Of a stretch of 64,000 bases of DNA, positions 25,025 to 32,575 are shown in pieces. Source of the stretch: JAVBNT01 sp031551355. GTDB lineage: Bacteria; Vulcanimicrobiota; CADAWZ01. Every line of letters starts with the position of its first letter. Positions within the stretch are counted from its first letter, which is position 1. Where the stretch lies: contig JAVBNT010000002.1 of the NCBI GenBank assembly GCA_031551355.1, forward strand, positions 62,001 to 126,000. Reading direction: 5' to 3'. Made by a program: the position numbers and the translations under genes. The notes under the pieces were generated by a model. That model saw nothing but the letters and a program-made list of their open reading frames with translations, was not told the DNA's origin and did not search any database.

Positions 25025-26177
25025 TTTTAACAAAGAATATGATCTGGAAAGACCGGAAATATCATTTGAAAGAGGTATAATAGACGTCCCAATCGCTGAT
25101 ATAACAGGCACTGTCGGCAGATATAGAGACTTTGAAACAAGTAATCTCCTTAACAGCGAAGAATGGTCCCAAAGAGCGGCCAGCCTTGAAAAACTGGCTG
25201 ACAGTAAAGAAACGCCTGAACCAATAGAACTTTACAAGCTAAAAAACAAATATTTCATCCTGGATGGGCATCACAGATATCTGCTCGCTCAAAAAATGGG
25301 TCTGGAAACAATAAGAGCAAGAGTTATAGAATATCTTCCGCCCAGAAATTCATTTGAAAATATTCTCGCCTGGGAGCGCTCCAGATTCGAAAGAATGACG
25401 GGGGTTACTCAAATAATACTGACGGAACTGTCCCAATACGACAAGCTTCTCGATCAGATACGCGAACATAAGCACTACAAAAGTGAAGAGCTAAAAGAGG
25501 AAATGAGCTTCGATAATGCCGCTAAGGATTGGTATGAAAATGTATTTGTACCGATATCGGAAAAAATAGCCAATGAGCAATTGCTCAGCGAATTTCCCAA
25601 CAGAACCGCAGCAGATCTGTATACATATGCATCGGAATACAAGTGGTTTGAAAGTCAAAAAAGAGGATATGATATCGGGTTCGACGCGGCCATTGCAGAA
25701 CTGCATAAAAAAGAACATCATACGCTTCTTGAACTTTTAATGATGCGTCTGCTGATGCGCAAAACGCCCCACAGAAATGAATTTATTGAAAAAACAGGGC
25801 TTAAAAGCATCTTTTTGTCCAAGGATCAGTCGTATTCAATGCTGATAAAGCAGATAGAGGAGCATAAGTATTTCCTCAGCCAAAAGCGAGGATCCGAAGT
25901 TCCCATACAGGAAGCAGCACATGACTGGTATTACGATGTATACAGGCCAATAACGATTTTAATATCAAAAGAACCGCAGCCCATTGCCTTTGCCTCGAAA
26001 ACGCCGGGAGATTTATATGTTATGCTTTCCGAGGAAAAATGGCTGGAGAGTGAAAAAATGGGTTACGACATCGGTTTTCAGCAGGCAGTGAAAACACTGA
26101 TCCAGAAAAAAAAACCGGCATCCCTGCTAAGAAGCCTGATCGCCAAAATAATGAAAAAACTACATCTTAATATTTAG
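25008..26177 (+). CDS. ParB/Srx-fold protein with two DUF4032-like repeats
   Basis: 389 residues. Residues 20-115 resemble a ParB/sulfiredoxin-type domain: VPIADITGTVGRYRDF, then KYFILDGHHRYLLAQKMG, where GHHR is the nucleotide-binding box. The rest contains two copies of a module: AAKDWYENVFVPISEKI with RTAADLYTYASEYKWFESQ and GYDIGF, and AAHDWYYDVYRPITILI with KTPGDLYVMLSEEKWLESE and GYDIGF. This DWYxxVYxPI / DLYxxxSE pattern is known from DUF4032-like regulators. The role may be CTP- or DNA-linked regulation. It is the third gene of an overlapping set after the M48 protease and the sigma factor. Confidence 0.7.
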   Translation: MEKLSDFNKEYDLERPEISFERGIIDVPIADITGTVGRYRDFETSNLLNSEEWSQRAASLEKLADSKETPEPIELYKLKNKYFILDGHHRYLLAQKMGLETIRARVIEYLPPRNSFENILAWERSRFERMTGVTQIILTELSQYDKLLDQIREHKHYKSEELKEEMSFDNAAKDWYENVFVPISEKIANEQLLSEFPNRTAADLYTYASEYKWFESQKRGYDIGFDAAIAELHKKEHHTLLELLMMRLLMRKTPHRNEFIEKTGLKSIFLSKDQSYSMLIKQIEEHKYFLSQKRGSEVPIQEAAHDWYYDVYRPITILISKEPQPIAFASKTPGDLYVMLSEEKWLESEKMGYDIGFQQAVKTLIQKKKPASLLRSLIAKIMKKLHLNI

Positions 26178-26213
26178 CTATAAATGTTTTTAGATGCAAA
26201 AGGAGTTTCACGG

Positions 26214-26996
26214 ATGAATATCTTTCAAAAAGTTAACGAAATAACGTCTCAAAATAAAGAAATCGTATTGGCTACTGTCGTCGACGCCAAAGGCAGCTCA
26301 CCGGCAAGAAAAGCGTTCAAAATGATTATTGTCGCTGACGGAAGCATAATGGGAAGCGTCGGCGGAGGCGCGCTGGAATATGAGGTCGTAAACATCGGCC
26401 GCGAACTTATCAAAAGTAAACAAAATGATTTGCGGCATTTTGATCTAAGCGAGTTAGGTATGGCATGCGGCGGCGAAGTAACCGTCTTTTTTGAGTATAT
26501 CTCAAAGGGAAAATACTTATATATCTTCGGCGGCGGCCACATATGCCAGGCAATATCTCCGATAGCGCAATCACTCGGCTTCAGAATCACAGTCGTCGAT
26601 GACCGGCCGGAAGTAACCTCGAAAGAGATGCATCCGAGTGCGGAAAACGTCACCTGCGGCGGATTTGTAGAAACCGTCAGCACGATGGAAATTCACAGTC
26701 CCGCCTACGCCCTGATAGTAACCAACAAACATATGCACGACGGCGATACTCTCAAAGCGCTTCTGCAAAGAAATGAGGAGTTTCGGTATATAGGGATGAT
26801 CGGTTCCAAAAGTAAAGTCGAGGGCTGTATGAACATGCTTGAAAGAACGGGAATCGACAGAAAAAAACTGCAGCAGATATACACACCGGTAGGCCTGAGA
26901 ATCGGCGGCGACACACCGGCGGAAATAGCCGTCAGCATAATGGCCGAAGTTATCGCCGTTGAAAACAATAAAACAGCCCCGCATATGAGGGATTAG
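26214..26996 (+). CDS. xdhC: XdhC/CoxI-family molybdenum-enzyme maturation factor
   Basis: 260 residues from ATG 26214, supported by AGGAG 8 bases upstream (the earlier in-frame start has none). The N-terminal domain has KGSSPARKAFKMII and GSVGGGALE; the middle has GMACGGEVTVFFE; the Rossmann domain begins YIFGGGHI and ends with IGMIGSKSK and PVGLRIGGDTPAEIAVSI. The family binds and sulfurates molybdenum cofactor for xanthine dehydrogenase-type enzymes. The Cys often found in the GGCxE box is Ala here. No molybdenum hydroxylase subunit lies in the window, so the client enzyme must be elsewhere. A purine-catabolism link to the carbamate kinase is only a suggestion. Confidence 0.9.
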   Translation: MNIFQKVNEITSQNKEIVLATVVDAKGSSPARKAFKMIIVADGSIMGSVGGGALEYEVVNIGRELIKSKQNDLRHFDLSELGMACGGEVTVFFEYISKGKYLYIFGGGHICQAISPIAQSLGFRITVVDDRPEVTSKEMHPSAENVTCGGFVETVSTMEIHSPAYALIVTNKHMHDGDTLKALLQRNEEFRYIGMIGSKSKVEGCMNMLERTGIDRKKLQQIYTPVGLRIGGDTPAEIAVSIMAEVIAVENNKTAPHMRD

Positions 26997-27019
26997 TTTA
27001 ATAATTCAAGGGTAGGATG

Positions 27020-27185
27020 TGTAATATTAAGTTAAAAGAAAAGGGGTTCCTCACAGAGAATAGGAGAACACAGAGAGTTTTACCGGTATTGTTCCCTCCG
27101 CAGCTTCTGCTCTCCGTGAAAGACAGACGGAATATCCAAAAGATCTCAAAATATACGATAAAAAATACTAACTTAATGATATTGA
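27020..27185. repeat. Palindromic dispersed element, copy 2
   Basis: Same order of blocks as 904-1061: a left end TGTAATATTAAG, a TCACAGAG / GAACACAGAGAG segment, a CTCCGTGAAAGA segment, AAAGATCTCAAAAT and a right end CTTAATGATATTGA. The terminal repeats are degenerate compared with copy 1. It fills most of the 247-base gap between the xdhC-like gene and the minus-strand gene at 27244. Confidence 0.75.
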
Positions 27186-27243
27186 CAATATAGCGATAGT
27201 GCTGAGGGAATGTATTTTTATGTCTAAAACATTATAATGCCTA

Positions 27244-27624
27244 TCAACAGATTGGCTTTCCTATTTTCATATCTATCCTCCATTGAGGCGGTATGCCATC
27301 CTCTCCCCAATATTCATCCAGTGTTTTGATTTTATCATTCTCAAACTCAAAAAATGATGTTGCATGAAAAGAAATATCACTTTCCTTTAGTGAAACTTTA
27401 ACCACTGAGATAACGATATTTTCTATACTTATCAGCTTTTCAATATTTATTTGCCAATTACCGGGATAATGGCTGTTGGCAAAAACGAACTCATCAACCG
27501 AAAAGCGTTCATTTGAATCATGCCAGTTTATTGTGGCTGTTTCAGAAAAGTAGGATGACAGGTTATCCCAATTTTGCCTGTTCAAATCACCCCATAAATC
27601 CAATACGATTTTTTTTATTGCCAT
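27244..27624 (-). CDS. SnoaL/NTF2-like protein
   Basis: 126 residues from ATG 27624, chosen for the GGAGG 9 bases upstream; a longer in-frame start would run through a terminator. It has the shape of a cystatin-like NTF2 fold: LWGDLNRQNWDNLSSYFSETATINWHDSN at the N-terminus, then beta strands ending ATSFFEFENDKIKTLDEYWGEDG. The family includes polyketide cyclases, isomerases and many small binding proteins. No catalytic residues can be assigned from the sequence. It stands alone beside the dispersed element. Confidence 0.7.
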   Translation of the reverse strand: MAIKKIVLDLWGDLNRQNWDNLSSYFSETATINWHDSNERFSVDEFVFANSHYPGNWQINIEKLISIENIVISVVKVSLKESDISFHATSFFEFENDKIKTLDEYWGEDGIPPQWRIDMKIGKPIC

Positions 27625-27652
27625 ACTTAAAGACCTCCGTACCTTTGAATCT

Positions 27653-27693
27653 AAAAAGCCTCCCGAAGGCATAAAACCAACCGGAGGCTTTTT
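27653..27693 (-). terminator. Terminator of the caspase-like lipoprotein gene
   Basis: AAAAAGCCTCC at 27653-27663 pairs with GGAGGCTTTTT at 27683-27693 around a 19-base loop, 25 bases past the stop codon at 27719. The A/T flanks make it usable in both directions. Confidence 0.8.
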
Positions 27694-27718
27694 ATGGTAT
27701 TAATAAAATTGCGTTATC

Positions 27719-29611
27719 TCAATCGGCAAAACTGCGATAACTGCCCTTCAGCGGAATACTGCGCCCTATATTGTTGAATATCTGCGGGTCCTGTCGCAAA
27801 TCATCGTCATAAGGATGCTCGGAATCATTTATTCCAGCGTTCTGTTCATAACTGATCATCGGCGATACTGCCTGAAAATGCCAGAACATTTCCGCGGCGG
27901 TAATCAAATCGCAATCGGCGGCATAAAAATCATAAAACATTGCGCCGAAAGGCTGCGCAATACCCAAATATTCTTCCACCAAAGGCTCGGTAAAATCTCC
28001 GTCAAACGACGGTTGTTTCGAGTGCGCCGCGCCGCAGAAAATCAAGTTGGACAAACCTTCCAGAAGTTTCGGCTGAAAACGGCCTATCGACCCATTTTTT
28101 GCGATAAACCCACCGCTTTCACAGGCATCCATAAGCATCACTTTTTTCACCTCGGGAATGCGGTCCAATAAAGCATAAATCTCGCTGTCATAGATACTGC
28201 CGTCCTCATCATAGGCGCAAATCCCTGACTGCTTCGTTTCCTTATCGGTCCATCCATGTGTGGAAAAAGACAGAAAAATAAGACAGTCTTCCTGCTTTTC
28301 AAACTGGTTCAAGTCGGTAGACACGTGGTCCACAAACGCCTCAATCTGATCCAATATATTTTCCTTCGTCGCATTGCCGTCAGTCAAAAGAAACGTTTGA
28401 ATTTCCGCAGGCGGCTGCTCACTCCAGATATCTCCCGCCAGCAAAGAATCACGAAGACCCTCAGCGTCTTTAACGGCCGTATCCAAAGCTCCCTGCCAAT
28501 TATTTTCAAAATGGTTTATCCCAACAAACAGGGCATACATTCTTGTATATCTCTTAGTCATATACAGTGACACCCGGTTGGACGGTCCAGCCCCTGCGGT
28601 ACTCACGCTGTACATTCCTACGGGCAAGGTGAATTCGGTTATTCTCACCTTTATCTCATCATCATCCCAACTGTCTATGATATAGTCACGATCAGCCTGA
28701 AGTGTTTCTCCTTTTTCGTTCAATAAAGAGATGGTTCCCATCAAATTTCCAAAGCCGCTGCCTCTCAAAGAAAAAACGTCGTCCTTTCTGAGAACAAATT
28801 CAGCAGGTTCAATGCTACTTATCATCGGCGCAGCCGATGTCTGCAATGTAAAATAAACGCCCTGAACATTCCTTCCGGCAGCTGTCTCCACATAGAGCTG
28901 ATAAGGTTCATTCTCTGCGATACCCTCCGGAATGCGAAGGTTTATCGTATCGTTACTCCAGGCGTCGCAATCGTAATTGAAAACCTCTATCGGCGCCGCC
29001 GCTGCCGATTCAAAAACAACCTTGCCAAACAAATACTCCACAGAACCGTCTTTATTTTTATAAGGATTAATAAAATTTCTGCCGCGTAAAGTAATCTGCC
29101 CGTCACGCTGCGGCGAAGCGATGGGAGACACAAGCACAACTTCCGGTTTCAGCGGAACAGTCACATACAAATAGGGATTGCGCTGCACTTGGGCGCGATC
29201 CAAATCCCGTGCATGGGCAGAGCCTTTTTTCTCCACAAAATAAGGATAGTAACGCAGATTTACAATAATGGTATCCGGTATGGTAAAGACAATTTCATTG
29301 TCGGAGATAATCTCATATTTGATCCCGGCAACAAGGCCGATATCCTGACTATCGTCGCTTACCAATACAAGTTCGTATTTTTCATCAAAAGCGGCAAAAC
29401 CGGAGCCGTTCAGGTAACACTGCTCACCGGGAAGAAAGCTTATATTTCCATTATTTTCATCAGGATTTTCACATGACATTACTTTGGGCGGAACAGACTT
29501 ACCTTCGACAGCTTTGTAAGAAAATTCCCGATTCCCGGAATCCGAACATCCGCAAAAAACAAAACTGAAAATTACCAGCAGAACCAATCCACAAATCTTT
29601 TTTCTCATCAT
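27719..29611 (-). CDS. Lipoprotein with IPT/TIG domains and a caspase-like (C14) domain
   Basis: 630 residues. The signal ends in FCGC (lipidated Cys22). Residues about 60-350 hold two or three Ig-like IPT/TIG repeats (VVLVSPIASPQRDGQITLRG, ISSIEPAEFVLRKDDVFSL). From about 355 a caspase-fold domain begins with YALFVGINHFE. The catalytic His is in FLSFSTHGWTD and the Cys in MLMDACESGG, the typical His-Cys dyad of metacaspase-like peptidases. It therefore looks active and faces the periplasm or cell surface. It has no operon partners: a terminator follows and a gene-free region precedes it. Confidence 0.85.
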   Translation of the reverse strand: MMRKKICGLVLLVIFSFVFCGCSDSGNREFSYKAVEGKSVPPKVMSCENPDENNGNISFLPGEQCYLNGSGFAAFDEKYELVLVSDDSQDIGLVAGIKYEIISDNEIVFTIPDTIIVNLRYYPYFVEKKGSAHARDLDRAQVQRNPYLYVTVPLKPEVVLVSPIASPQRDGQITLRGRNFINPYKNKDGSVEYLFGKVVFESAAAAPIEVFNYDCDAWSNDTINLRIPEGIAENEPYQLYVETAAGRNVQGVYFTLQTSAAPMISSIEPAEFVLRKDDVFSLRGSGFGNLMGTISLLNEKGETLQADRDYIIDSWDDDEIKVRITEFTLPVGMYSVSTAGAGPSNRVSLYMTKRYTRMYALFVGINHFENNWQGALDTAVKDAEGLRDSLLAGDIWSEQPPAEIQTFLLTDGNATKENILDQIEAFVDHVSTDLNQFEKQEDCLIFLSFSTHGWTDKETKQSGICAYDEDGSIYDSEIYALLDRIPEVKKVMLMDACESGGFIAKNGSIGRFQPKLLEGLSNLIFCGAAHSKQPSFDGDFTEPLVEEYLGIAQPFGAMFYDFYAADCDLITAAEMFWHFQAVSPMISYEQNAGINDSEHPYDDDLRQDPQIFNNIGRSIPLKGSYRSFAD

Positions 29612-30087
29612 TGCACCTCAATCAAATTTATCAGATTATTACAAAGCAATCCATGATATAATGTTTTCTTCAATAAACAAAATCCTGCTTATTCAGCGGA
29701 CAGTATCAAGTTTTACAATCTTATAGAATAACCGGAAAAAATACACATCGATTCAATTACTGTAAGTCCTTGAAAAAGGTAGATAATCTCATACCGCGAG
29801 GCGGGCACCCAGAGAAATTGAGAATGAAAAGGTTACTATAAGCTACTTTGGTTGGCTTGATTTTTTGCCCTTCGAGGGAGAAACCGGGCCCCTTAAGGAC
29901 GCAAATTCTAATCTGATTCCATCAAAATGCATGTCCAGACGGCACAAAAACTACTTTATGGAATACCGGAGTAAAACTCTCTGTGTTCTCGTCTTCTCTG
30001 TGAGAAACCCCTTTTCTCTAATTAATGACATTGTGAGTCGTATGGTCATCTATTACAAGTACAAGCGCCTCCCGGGTTGCAATTGCT
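29612..30087. other. Gene-free region with a half-copy repeat and a possibly structured RNA
   Basis: 476 bases between two minus-strand genes. It contains the promoter region of the caspase-like gene, the half element at 29977-30033, and a G+C-richer stretch at about 29795-29905 with several short self-complementary blocks (CCGCGAGGCGG, CCCTTCGAGGG, GGGCCC, CCTTAAGG). I cannot match it to a known RNA family. ORFs here are short and unsupported. Confidence 0.5.
29977..30033. repeat. Palindromic dispersed element, half copy 3 (inverted)
   Basis: Reverse complement of the left half of the element at 904-1061: CTCTCTGTGTTCTCGTC, then TCTCTGTGAGAAACC and the end AATTAATGACATTG. The other half is absent on either side, so this is a truncated copy. 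Confidence 0.75.
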
Positions 30088-30939
30088 CTACCTTCTACCG
30101 AACTCTTCTCTGAAAGTATAGTAATAAAAAGATTTTATACAAAAATCCTTCCAATCAAGTTCATCGGGATTTTCTTTCTCAAAACGCTCATGATATGCTG
30201 AAGTTTTGTCAAGAACAGCAAAAAAATCAACATTCCGGAGAATATTATTTGCATGCGAGGGAAAAATTGAATGCACACTATAGTTTTTATCCTTGCAAAG
30301 AGACTTTATCTGCCCGATGGATTCGGCAGCCTTGCTTGCCGCAGCCCGGTCGATACAGGGGTCCCCTTCCCCAAGCCACCAGTCTCCGGGAAACCAGACT
30401 CCCTTAAAAATATGATGTATATCGGCAAGCGAATGTTTCGGGCCGTAAACCATATAAAGCGGTTCATTGCCAAGCGTCATTGTATTGACATCATCAGTCA
30501 GCACCTTGTTGAAAAAAGACAAATACCACTGCCGTCCCCGGCCTTTTTTCATCTTATCCCAGGCATTGGCATCCAGATCCGGCTTCGGTCCTCCCCTGTT
30601 TTGCCCCCAATACCTTTCCGATATTCTCAAAAAAAGCGGAACGGAATAATGAACGGAAAAATCAGCGGCAGGGAAAATATTTCTGTATTCATGTATTGAG
30701 GCGCAATGGTCAAGATGCGGGTGTGAAAGCAGCAGGTATTTGCATATCCATCCATTGTCATCCAGGAACTGCTTTACCTGCAGCGCCGGTTCCGGTTCAC
30801 CCTTTGTCGCCATCGGCATCTCCATCACCGCGCACTCTCCGCCCGACTCAAGAACCCATGTGCCGACTTTTAAGTCACTGTGAGTTCCAACAAGATAAAT
30901 GCCGTCAGCCATACGGTCGCTCTTGTATGGTATTTTCAT
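30088..30939 (-). CDS. MBL-fold metallohydrolase
   Basis: 283 residues from ATG 30939 behind GGGGAG (5 bases). The upstream in-frame start at 31038 would begin before the terminator hairpin and is rejected. Zinc ligands are HPHLDHCAS (HxHxDH) and a distal SHANN; VWFPGDWWLGEGDP supplies the bridging Asp. The domain is a stand-alone beta-lactamase-fold hydrolase of unknown substrate. A Trp-rich insert (RISERYWGQNRGG, GRGRQWYLSFFNK) is unusual. It is monocistronic by its flanking terminator. Confidence 0.78.
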   Translation of the reverse strand: MKIPYKSDRMADGIYLVGTHSDLKVGTWVLESGGECAVMEMPMATKGEPEPALQVKQFLDDNGWICKYLLLSHPHLDHCASIHEYRNIFPAADFSVHYSVPLFLRISERYWGQNRGGPKPDLDANAWDKMKKGRGRQWYLSFFNKVLTDDVNTMTLGNEPLYMVYGPKHSLADIHHIFKGVWFPGDWWLGEGDPCIDRAAASKAAESIGQIKSLCKDKNYSVHSIFPSHANNILRNVDFFAVLDKTSAYHERFEKENPDELDWKDFCIKSFYYYTFREEFGRR

Positions 30940-30958
30940 AAACACTCCCCTACTTAAT

Positions 30959-31003
30959 AAAAAGGGGCAGCGCGTTTTTTTCCTTAACGAGACAGCCCCT
31001 TTG
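30959..31003 (-). terminator. Terminator of the glnA-ALDH-PFK operon
   Basis: AAGGGGC and its complement form the stem base with a 26-base loop, followed on the minus strand by TTTTTAT, about 45 bases beyond the stop codon at 31048. Confidence 0.65.
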
Positions 31004-31047
31004 TTTTTATAGATTATGCGGATATTCCGCAAGTTCATAGACCAGCG

Positions 31048-32541
31048 CTAATACAATCTGTTGGCAAGTTTCACATACTCAATACTGACTGAATTATTCG
31101 TCGTAATTTCTTCAAAAGGAATTTCACCCTGTATAAGCCCTCTAACCGAAGGCATCAGTTTGGTTTTTCCTTCCGCCGCCATCTCTGCAACCTTGCTCGC
31201 CATACTCTGGGCAAGCGTTATATCAAGATTATTCGGAGTAGCGCCTCTGATATCTCTGGAAAACGGCTCGCAAATAACTTTCATTCTCGTATTTAAGCCG
31301 GCGTTTATCAGCTCATCTCTGAAAAACTCGGCGGCATTGCCGGTATGACCGGAATTTTTGCGCTCCTCTTTTTTATACCCTTCGGCAACAACAATCACCG
31401 CATTGTCCATTTCGGAAAGTGCCTTGTTGATGGCATGAAGATTATACTGATGTCCCGGCAGCACTGCCAGATGGGCACCGGCACCGACACATGAGTGCAG
31501 CGCATGATAGCCTCCCATAGCGCCCATCATTTCCACAATATAACACCTGTGGTGAGTTTGTGCGTCAGCAAGATAACATCTGACCTTTTCAGCGCCAACT
31601 TCAACGCCGGTATACTGGCCTATGGTATCGGAACCAAGCACATCGCTATCAATCGTTGCCGGAATGAAAAATATCTGCATACTGTCAGGCAGGAGTTTGA
31701 CAAAATCCCTTAAACCGCCAAAAGTACCGTTACCTCCAATAGCCACCAGCATCTTTACATGTCTCTTAATCGCATTTGAGGCGGCCTGCTGCTGCAGCTT
31801 TAGTTCCCTAAACTCAGGAAAACGTTCCGACCGGAAGTCTGCTCCTCTGGCATCACGTAAATTCCTGGCGTGAATGACTCCGGGAACGTGATCCAGCGCG
31901 GCAAAAATTTTCGGATCGTCAATGAGGCATCTGAAATCCGAATCGGCTCCGTTTACAAGCGATCTATATCCCTGAGCAGCTACAAAAACCTTGCGTCCGG
32001 CTCTTTCCAGATATTCGGTAAGAAAAGCAATCATTGAATTCTTTCCCGGTGCACAGCCTCCGTCCTGAACAATAAGCACGTCTATATAATTAAAAACATC
32101 AGAGTTAGCTTTATAAAAATTCTTGAAATAATGTTGAAAACGCAAAAAAAGATTAACCATCTGTGCCGGCCCCAGAATATCCGGACGCTGAAACAGTTCA
32201 TGTTTAATGCAGACTACCTTGCCGCCGGTAACAGCCCTCACACGTCCGCCCTGAGGTTTCTCCGCAAAAACACCCTGAATACCGAAGACATCTCCGGACT
32301 TATAAATCGTGCTGATACGCTCATAAAGCTCATAAACAAATTCACCGCTCTGCACAATAATGGCAGCGCCGATCTGATCACCGTTCTCAAAAGCGATCTC
32401 TCCTGCCGAATACTCCTGTACCAAAAGAAGCGAACAAAATTTCTCTATTTCCGAATCGGACATACCTTCAAAAAACTTCATATCGTTCAGAAGTTTTCTG
32501 GACTCGACATCGTCCGAACCAATACCGTTTCTAAGAATCAT
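31048..32541 (-). CDS. Phosphofructokinase with N-terminal cyclic-nucleotide-binding-like domain
   Basis: 497 residues from ATG 32541 (GGGAGGG 6 bases upstream). Residues 17-140 are a CRP-like beta-barrel: FFEGMSDSEIEKF, AGEIAFENGDQIGAAIIVQSGEF and SGDVFGIQGVF. The phosphate-binding cassette is degenerate (GVFAEKPQGGRVRAV). Residues 155-497 are a PfkA domain: GGCAPGKNSM (usually GGDAPGMN), IGGNGTFGG at 268-276 (usually GGDGS), IPATIDSD at 293-300 with the catalytic Asp, and EMMGAMGGYHAL. The Gly of GGNGT suggests ATP rather than PPi use, but the preceding Asp is Asn. It lies between aldehyde dehydrogenase and a terminator. Presumably glycolytic, with an effector-binding domain. Confidence 0.85.
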   Translation of the reverse strand: MILRNGIGSDDVESRKLLNDMKFFEGMSDSEIEKFCSLLLVQEYSAGEIAFENGDQIGAAIIVQSGEFVYELYERISTIYKSGDVFGIQGVFAEKPQGGRVRAVTGGKVVCIKHELFQRPDILGPAQMVNLFLRFQHYFKNFYKANSDVFNYIDVLIVQDGGCAPGKNSMIAFLTEYLERAGRKVFVAAQGYRSLVNGADSDFRCLIDDPKIFAALDHVPGVIHARNLRDARGADFRSERFPEFRELKLQQQAASNAIKRHVKMLVAIGGNGTFGGLRDFVKLLPDSMQIFFIPATIDSDVLGSDTIGQYTGVEVGAEKVRCYLADAQTHHRCYIVEMMGAMGGYHALHSCVGAGAHLAVLPGHQYNLHAINKALSEMDNAVIVVAEGYKKEERKNSGHTGNAAEFFRDELINAGLNTRMKVICEPFSRDIRGATPNNLDITLAQSMASKVAEMAAEGKTKLMPSVRGLIQGEIPFEEITTNNSVSIEYVKLANRLY

Positions 32542-32575
32542 TGCAAACCCTCCCAAAATACTAAAAAATTAATTA

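Noticed and set aside
29865..30113. 82-codon ORF in the region before the MBL gene
   Set aside because: It runs through the half repeat element and has no ribosome binding site or conserved features.
30940..31038. Longer start of the MBL gene at 31038
   Set aside because: It would start upstream of the terminator hairpin at 30959-31003, and the ATG at 30939 has GGGGAG.
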